Part shown: positions 26,915 to 31,405 of the stretch, piece by piece
Layout of the letters: the number at the start of each line of letters is the position of its first letter
Numbering within the stretch: the stretch's first letter is position 1
NCBI GenBank assembly: GCA_003049485.1
Contig: PYST01000408.1
Coordinates: forward strand, 1 to 31,405
Direction of reading: 5' to 3'
Source of the DNA: Ophioceras dolichostomum
Lineage: Eukaryota > Ascomycota > Sordariomycetes > Magnaporthales > Ophioceraceae
DNA length: 31,405 bases
Translations under genes and position numbers: made by a program
The notes under the pieces: model-generated
Told to the model about the DNA's origin: nothing
What the model saw: the letters and a program-made list of their open reading frames with translations, nothing else
Database searches by the model: none

Positions 26915-29813
26915 ATGTCTCAGCAAAAGGCTCCCACCCGCCAGTTCTCGACGGGCGCTTCGGCGCACCGCCGGCGGCAGATGAGCACTGTGATTGAGAA
27001 GGAAGGTCATTTTGGAGTCGAGCTCACGGTAAGCGTCCCAGCACCCGATTGAACTTTAGATTTCCCCTCCTCGTTTTTCTTTGCTGTTGCCATGGATTGC
27101 ACTTGGAATGCCTCAGGGTCGAATTTATGTTTTTTTCTCCCTCGACTGCGTGGACAGCATTCTTTTGTATTGCCTCGACATGGGATCTTTACGCTCTGGC
27201 TTGCCCACTGGCCCAGGCTGCCTAGCTCCAATGCCGGCCGCCTGGGACCCATTCCATTGCTCCCCTTGTCACAAACCCGATGGCGGGGCATGGCCCAGCC
27301 GCTTTTTCACCCCGCCACCCACTTCATTTTTGGGGAGCTTGGGATGGAGCTCTTTCGGAGAACCAAAGTTTTGGTGGAACACAGGAAACATAGCTTAGAA
27401 GTTTTGAGACTCAGCTCAGCCTTCCCCGATTCCCCTAGAACACTCCCAGCAAAATGCGATGGTCATAATGCATGGCTCTGTCCAGAACCTCCTCACTGAC
27501 TCAATTGGTCCTCCGGGCACTTCTAGACGCTCTACCTTGGAATCTCGGCGGTCTTTGCGGACGACCATACGGCGGTGGTCGCTCTGGCCATCCATGACAC
27601 CACGTATCTCATTGACTTCTCGGTCAAGCATATTGTGCTTGACGAGTCGCGCAGCCAGGGCGAGGATGCCATCGCGAACTACATTCTTAGCGCCGTGCGT
27701 GAGTACGAGCAGGAGAACTTTGCCAAGTTCATCGGAGCTGGTCTGCCCACCACCCTCAAGTACATGAGCCCCACCCTGTGCTCCCGCCTCTGGCTGGAGA
27801 CCGACATCGTCCCCATCGTCATGCGGCCCGACGATGAGCACAAGGAGCGGAGCTTCTGGGACATCAAGCGCGTTGATGAGCAGGCCGATTCGATGGCCCG
27901 CAAGTGCATCATGTAAGTTCAAGCTGTTTCTGCCTGACCTTGTCTCTGTCTGCGTTCAGCCTTGCAAGTGTCCTGGCAGAGCCATAGCTGACAACACACG
28001 CCTGCCTCTGCTACACAGGAACTTCGGTCCTTCTCTGGTTCCTCTTCTCCAGGTCGGATTCCGTGGCATCGTCCAGACCGATGCTGGATTCCGTGCCCAC
28101 CTCAACACCGTGCAGAACCACAGGGACACTTGCTCGCCTGCCTCCTGGGCGACCATGAAGACCTTCGCCGACAAGCTGAAGGCTGGCAAGACCAAGATTG
28201 CCTTCTTCAGCAGCACTCCCCAGGGCGGTGGTGTCGCCCTCATGCGCCACGCGCTTGTCCGCTTCGCTCGTCTCTTGGGCGTTGATCTGACGTGGTATGG
28301 TGAGTAATTACGAGAACATTCTCCAGCAGTTGTTTGTCATTCTCAACTTTGCTCGACTCGATGCTGATGTGAATGGCTTCAACCCAGTCCCCAAGCCGCG
28401 TCCTGGTGTTTTCCGCATCACCAAGAACATCCACAACATCCTGCAGGGTGTCAGCCACCCGGACCAGCGCATCTCTGCTGAGGAGAAGGCGGCCATCATC
28501 GACTGGATCACCGACAACGCCAACCGCTACTGGTTCTCTGAGAACGGTCCTCTGCGCCCCGCCTCGGAGGGTGGTGCCGATGTGGTGATTGTGAGTTTTT
28601 TTGTCTCTTGTTTTTATTGTTTTGTCTTTTCCTGCCACGTTCCCCAGTCCCCGTCCCACTTGGCCCAACCCAGCTCCATTCAACAGTGTGCTAACGTAGA
28701 TTTTCTACCTCTGCACAGATCGACGACCCACAGATGCCGGGTCTCATCCCCATGATCAAGAGGCTCACCCCGGACCGCCCCGTGCTGTACCGGTCTCACA
28801 TCCAGATCCGCAGCGACCTCGTCGCCAACCCTGGCTCGCCTCAGGCTGATGTCTGGGAGTTCCTCTGGAGTAACATCCAGGGCGCCGACCTGTTCATCAG
28901 CCACCCCATCCCCATCTTTGTGCCGCATAATGTGCCGCGCGAGAAGGTGTGCTACTTCCCGGCCACGACTGACTGGCTCGACGGCCTGAACAAGCCCCTC
29001 AACCGCTGGGACGCCGGCTACTACGGCCATCTCTACAACGTGGCCGCCCACTCGCAGCGCCAGACCGAGCTCAACTGGCCCGCGCAGAAGTACATCATCC
29101 AGGTGGCCCGCTTCGACCCTGCCAAGGGCATCCCCACCGTCATTGACTCGTACGCCGAGTTCCGCCGCCGTGCCGACGCGGCCGGCCTCACGGACATCCC
29201 GCAGCTCGTCGTCTGCGGCAACGGCTCGGTCGATGACCCTGACGCGTCCATGATCTACGACCAGACCATGGCCCAGATGGAGACTCACTACCCTCAGCTC
29301 ATCAAGGACGTCAGCATCATGCGTCTGGAGCCCAACGACCAGCTGCTCAACACCCTCATCGCTAATGCCCATGTGGTGCTGCAGCTTTCCACCCGCGAGG
29401 GCTTTGAGGTCAAGGTTTCGGAGGCCCTGCACGCCGGCCGCCCCGTCATTGCAACCCTGGCTGGTGGCATCCCGCTGCAGGTCAAGGACAAGGTCAACGG
29501 CTACCTCGTCCAGCCGGGCGACTGGAAGACCGTCGCTGGCCACCTGATGGACCTCTTCACCGACGACGAGCTCCACAAGAAGATGAGCCACGCCGCCGCT
29601 ACTGGCGTCTCGGACGAGGTCGGCACTGTCGGCAACGCCATTGGCTGGTTCTATCTTGCTGCCAAGTGGCACGAGGTCGGTGTCGAGAAGAATGGCAAGG
29701 GCGGCCTCAAGGGCGACGAGAAGTGGGTCAACGACATGGCCCGCGAGGAGGCTGGCTACCCGTACACTGAGGGCGAGAACCGCCTGCCCCGCCACTTCAC
29801 CCAGAAGAAGTAA
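26915..29813 (+). CDS. ccg-9: CCG-9-type trehalose synthase/phosphorylase, GT4 family (five exons)
   Basis: This retaining GT-B enzyme makes or phosphorolyses trehalose, using glucose with a glucose 1-phosphate or sugar-nucleotide donor, in the cytosol. Its Neurospora counterpart is clock-controlled gene 9. Exons are 26915-27028, 27527-27912, 28019-28299, 28388-28590 and 28719-29813; introns are 498, 106, 88 and 128 bp, and all joins keep frame. The product has 692 residues, the usual size for fungal members. Joins give VELT-TLYLGIS, KCIM-NFGPS, TWYV-PKPRPGV and DVVI-IDDPQMPG. The C-terminal Rossmann domain shows RFDPAKG at ~459, VVCGNGS, and the EX7E motif Glu555/Glu563 (EGFEVKVSE) followed by GRPVIA and GGIPLQV. 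The ATG follows a 558-nt ATG-free leader. Which direction of reaction prevails in vivo is not visible. Confidence 0.94.
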
Positions 29814-29848
29814 AGAGTCGAGAGGCAACAAGGCACTGCCATCACCAT

Positions 29849-29910
29849 CAGTCAAGAGGCAGCCACAAGACAATATGCCGCCGTCACAGTCAAGAAACAG
29901 CCACAGTCAA
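29849..29910 (+). repeat. Imperfect CAGTCAAG-CAGCCACA repeats behind the trehalose gene
   Basis: The block cagtcaagaggcagccacaa at 29849-29868 is echoed at 29887-29906 as cagtcaagaaacagccacag, with a further GTCAA directly after. Partial copies follow: aggcagccac at 29961-29970 and cagtcaag at 30049-30055. All lie within about 250 bases of the stop codon, so they should be in the mature 3' UTR. Confidence 0.6.
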
Positions 29911-30783
29911 CCCTGTCCCCTGCTGTTGTCTACCCTTTCTACCCGTCCATACTGCCCACAAGGCAGCCACCTCCGTCAATACTGGCTCCTATCCTCTTCA
30001 ACAGGCCAGCCAGTTAATCATCGCCATACACCTGGAAGACAGTCCCTTCAGTCAAGTCTCTTTCCAGCTGTCTACCACCCTTCCACCCACCCAGTCATCA
30101 ATACACTCTGAGCCTCACCAGCACCTTTCTAGCTTCCATCACGCGATGCATTTTCCCCACTTTTGTTGTCTTGCAGTTCTTTGGACGAGAAGAGATGGAT
30201 CAGGTGGAAACATGCCTTTCGGTCGGTCGATCACAAAGTTTTGCGTTGCATTTCTTAAACAAAGATGATGCCTGTCTTGCTTTGATATCAACTAGAGGAA
30301 CCAAAAATCAGGGTTGTGCCTTCACGGCGCAGGTTGAGGGACGGAGTCAGAGAGAAGAGCTGCGTACTATCAGTTAGGTCCGTCATCATTGCTTTTTACC
30401 TTCTTTTTGCCGCGCTGCGAAAACATACATACATACACCATGCTTTCTTCTTGGGCCGGTCAGACAAAAGAAGTAGTGGTAGAAGAAGAGAGGGGGGAGT
30501 GGTAGAGAAAAAAAAGGTGAGGAGTGGGAAGAAGAAGAGTGGGAAGAGAAGTCGCTAGATACCTAGCCTTCGACCTTGTTTTTTTTTCGCGCTGCGTTGC
30601 GTTTCCGTCGCCATCGACGATCATCAGATCACCTCTCAGTCATGTTTTAGCTTTAGGTTGGTAGTGGCAGTTAACGTAGTATTCGTCAATGGCAAAAAAA
30701 CGATAGATTTATTTGTTCTTCCTCTCGCTGGTGTGATAGATGTTGAGTACTAGTCACCAGGTGATGGTGGTAGGGGTATCGAA

Positions 30784-30795
30784 GGGGGGGGGGGG
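30784..30795. repeat. G12 homopolymer
   Basis: Twelve consecutive G residues stand between the two convergent genes, about 50 bp past the orphan gene's stop on its strand (where it reads as C12). Homopolymers of this length are prone to slippage and sequencing error, so the exact length is uncertain. Confidence 0.8.
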
Positions 30796-30846
30796 AGTGA
30801 GATCTGTGTGTGGCATGGCTGGCGTGAGATGAGAGTCCTCGCCATA

Positions 30847-31323
30847 CTATTGAGCCGGCTGAGTTGGCGGCGTCATCCTCTGCCCGAAAATCTCGAAAAG
30901 CCAGGACCGCACTTTCCCTGGTATCTTGTCAGGGTACTGATAATCTATCGGATGCACCCACACCGAACTCTCCTTCCGAACCCTAACGTTCCTCTCGATG
31001 TGTTCGAGCCTGCCCTCCACTCCGCGTGCATTCTTCTGGGTGGTCCAGTAGCGCTTGACCACCTCGCGGCACCTGCCCACGGCGTACTCGGCCTCGCAGA
31101 GCGGCGTCAAGAGGCATATGTCAATTTGGGCGAAGACCCTGTCCTCGAGGCCCTCCATCCCGCCTGGGGCGAATTTGTGACACTGTTCGGCGGCGTCGTC
31201 CGTAATCCAGGTGATGTTGCGCCGGAGCGCCGAGAGCCTCTGCGCTGTCTGTTCGACGCGCTGTCTCAGCTTGTGGCGGGCTTTGAGGCTTATGTACTGG
31301 GCGATACTAGTCCGATGAGGCAT
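30847..31323 (-). CDS. Small hypothetical protein, 158 residues
   Basis: I do not recognise this protein. It is intronless as read, begins with MPHRTSIAQY and ends TPPTQPAQ. Its codons end mostly in G or C, as in the confirmed genes here, which supports real coding. Residues ~10-40 are basic and helix-forming (ARHKLRQRVEQTAQRLSALRR). The middle has an acidic/aromatic section (DDAAEQCHKF, DRVFAQIDICLL), and a Tyr/Trp-rich end (VWVHPIDYQYPDKIPG, SWLFEIFG) follows. There is no signal peptide or clear transmembrane segment. The N-terminus lacks acidic residues for its first ~20 positions, so mitochondrial import is conceivable. It is convergent with the trehalose gene. The leader just before its ATG is a CAC/CCA-rich stretch (31327-31356). 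Confidence 0.7.
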   Translation of the reverse strand: MPHRTSIAQYISLKARHKLRQRVEQTAQRLSALRRNITWITDDAAEQCHKFAPGGMEGLEDRVFAQIDICLLTPLCEAEYAVGRCREVVKRYWTTQKNARGVEGRLEHIERNVRVRKESSVWVHPIDYQYPDKIPGKVRSWLFEIFGQRMTPPTQPAQ

Positions 31324-31405
31324 AGTCGTTTGGTGGTGGTGATGGTGGTGGTGGTAGTCGCAGTAAAGAATCGAAGGATGGGCGGCGGGAGAGCGTGTCT
31401 GGCTC
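31324..31405 (-). promoter_or_regulatory. Start of the orphan gene's leader, CCA/CAC-rich
   Basis: On the minus strand the bases before the ATG read as repeated CCACCACCATCACC, an A/C-rich context common in fungal 5' leaders. The window ends before a promoter could be seen. Confidence 0.4.

Larger units (their letters stand above)
29814..30846. other. Convergent intergenic region with repeated 3'-UTR motif
   Basis: This stretch holds the 3' ends of the trehalose gene and of the orphan gene on the other strand. The first 250 bp carry several copies of a CAGTCAAG / CAGCCAC motif. Further right are an ACAT microsatellite near 30422-30437, purine-rich GAAGAAGAG sequence (30470-30550), a T9 run near 30580 and a G12 homopolymer at 30784-30795. 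No gene is supported. Confidence 0.6.

Noticed and set aside
27092..27499. A 135-codon frame within the first intron of the trehalose gene
   Set aside because: Splice signals on both sides and the VELT-TLYLG join explain the region as intron; the frame itself has no family features.

Overview
This is a GC-rich chromosomal segment from a filamentous ascomycete, most likely a Sordariomycete. The evidence is short spliceosomal introns with GTNNGT donors and CTGAC-like branch points, strong G/C at codon third positions, and fungus-specific families: a CE16-type acetylesterase, a CCG-9-type trehalose synthase/phosphorylase and a fungal ankyrin-repeat protein. Nine protein-coding genes can be supported. 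I found no tRNA, rRNA, CRISPR array or intact transposon. The species cannot be named from the window alone.

Layout. A secreted GDSL/CE16 esterase (1156-2278, +, one intron) is followed by about 4 kb without a convincing gene. Next is an intronless 1014-residue ankyrin-repeat protein (6309-9353, +). The GINS replication subunit PSF3 (10680-11466, -, one intron) and mitochondrial manganese superoxide dismutase (12019-12956, +, two introns) are divergent and share a 552-bp promoter. A phosphoinositide phospholipase C (14329-16164, -) and a predicted secreted, GPI-anchored, double-psi-beta-barrel-like protein (17126-18049, -) follow in tandem. A secreted 616-residue protein of unknown function (20331-22401, +, one intron) carries a YHGT motif like that of ADP-ribosyltransferases. 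After another gene-poor stretch of about 4.5 kb comes the five-exon CCG-9-type trehalose synthase gene (26915-29813, +). An orphan 158-residue gene (30847-31323, -) ends the window.

The genes are not an operon or an obvious biosynthetic cluster. They form a mixed core-genome neighbourhood: replication, oxidative defence, lipid signalling and trehalose metabolism, with secreted or surface proteins between them. SOD2 and the trehalose gene both belong to stress physiology, but nothing in the sequence shows co-regulation.

The points most worth a second look are the ART-like motif and the internal reading-frame switch in the 616-residue protein, the five-fold ~92-100-residue super-repeat of the ankyrin protein, a G-quadruplex-prone translatable intron in the esterase gene, dispersed TACCTACC/GGTAGGTA hairpins in intergenic DNA, and a repeat-bearing 3' region behind the trehalose gene. 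All intron boundaries are read from splice signals and reading-frame continuity, without transcript data.
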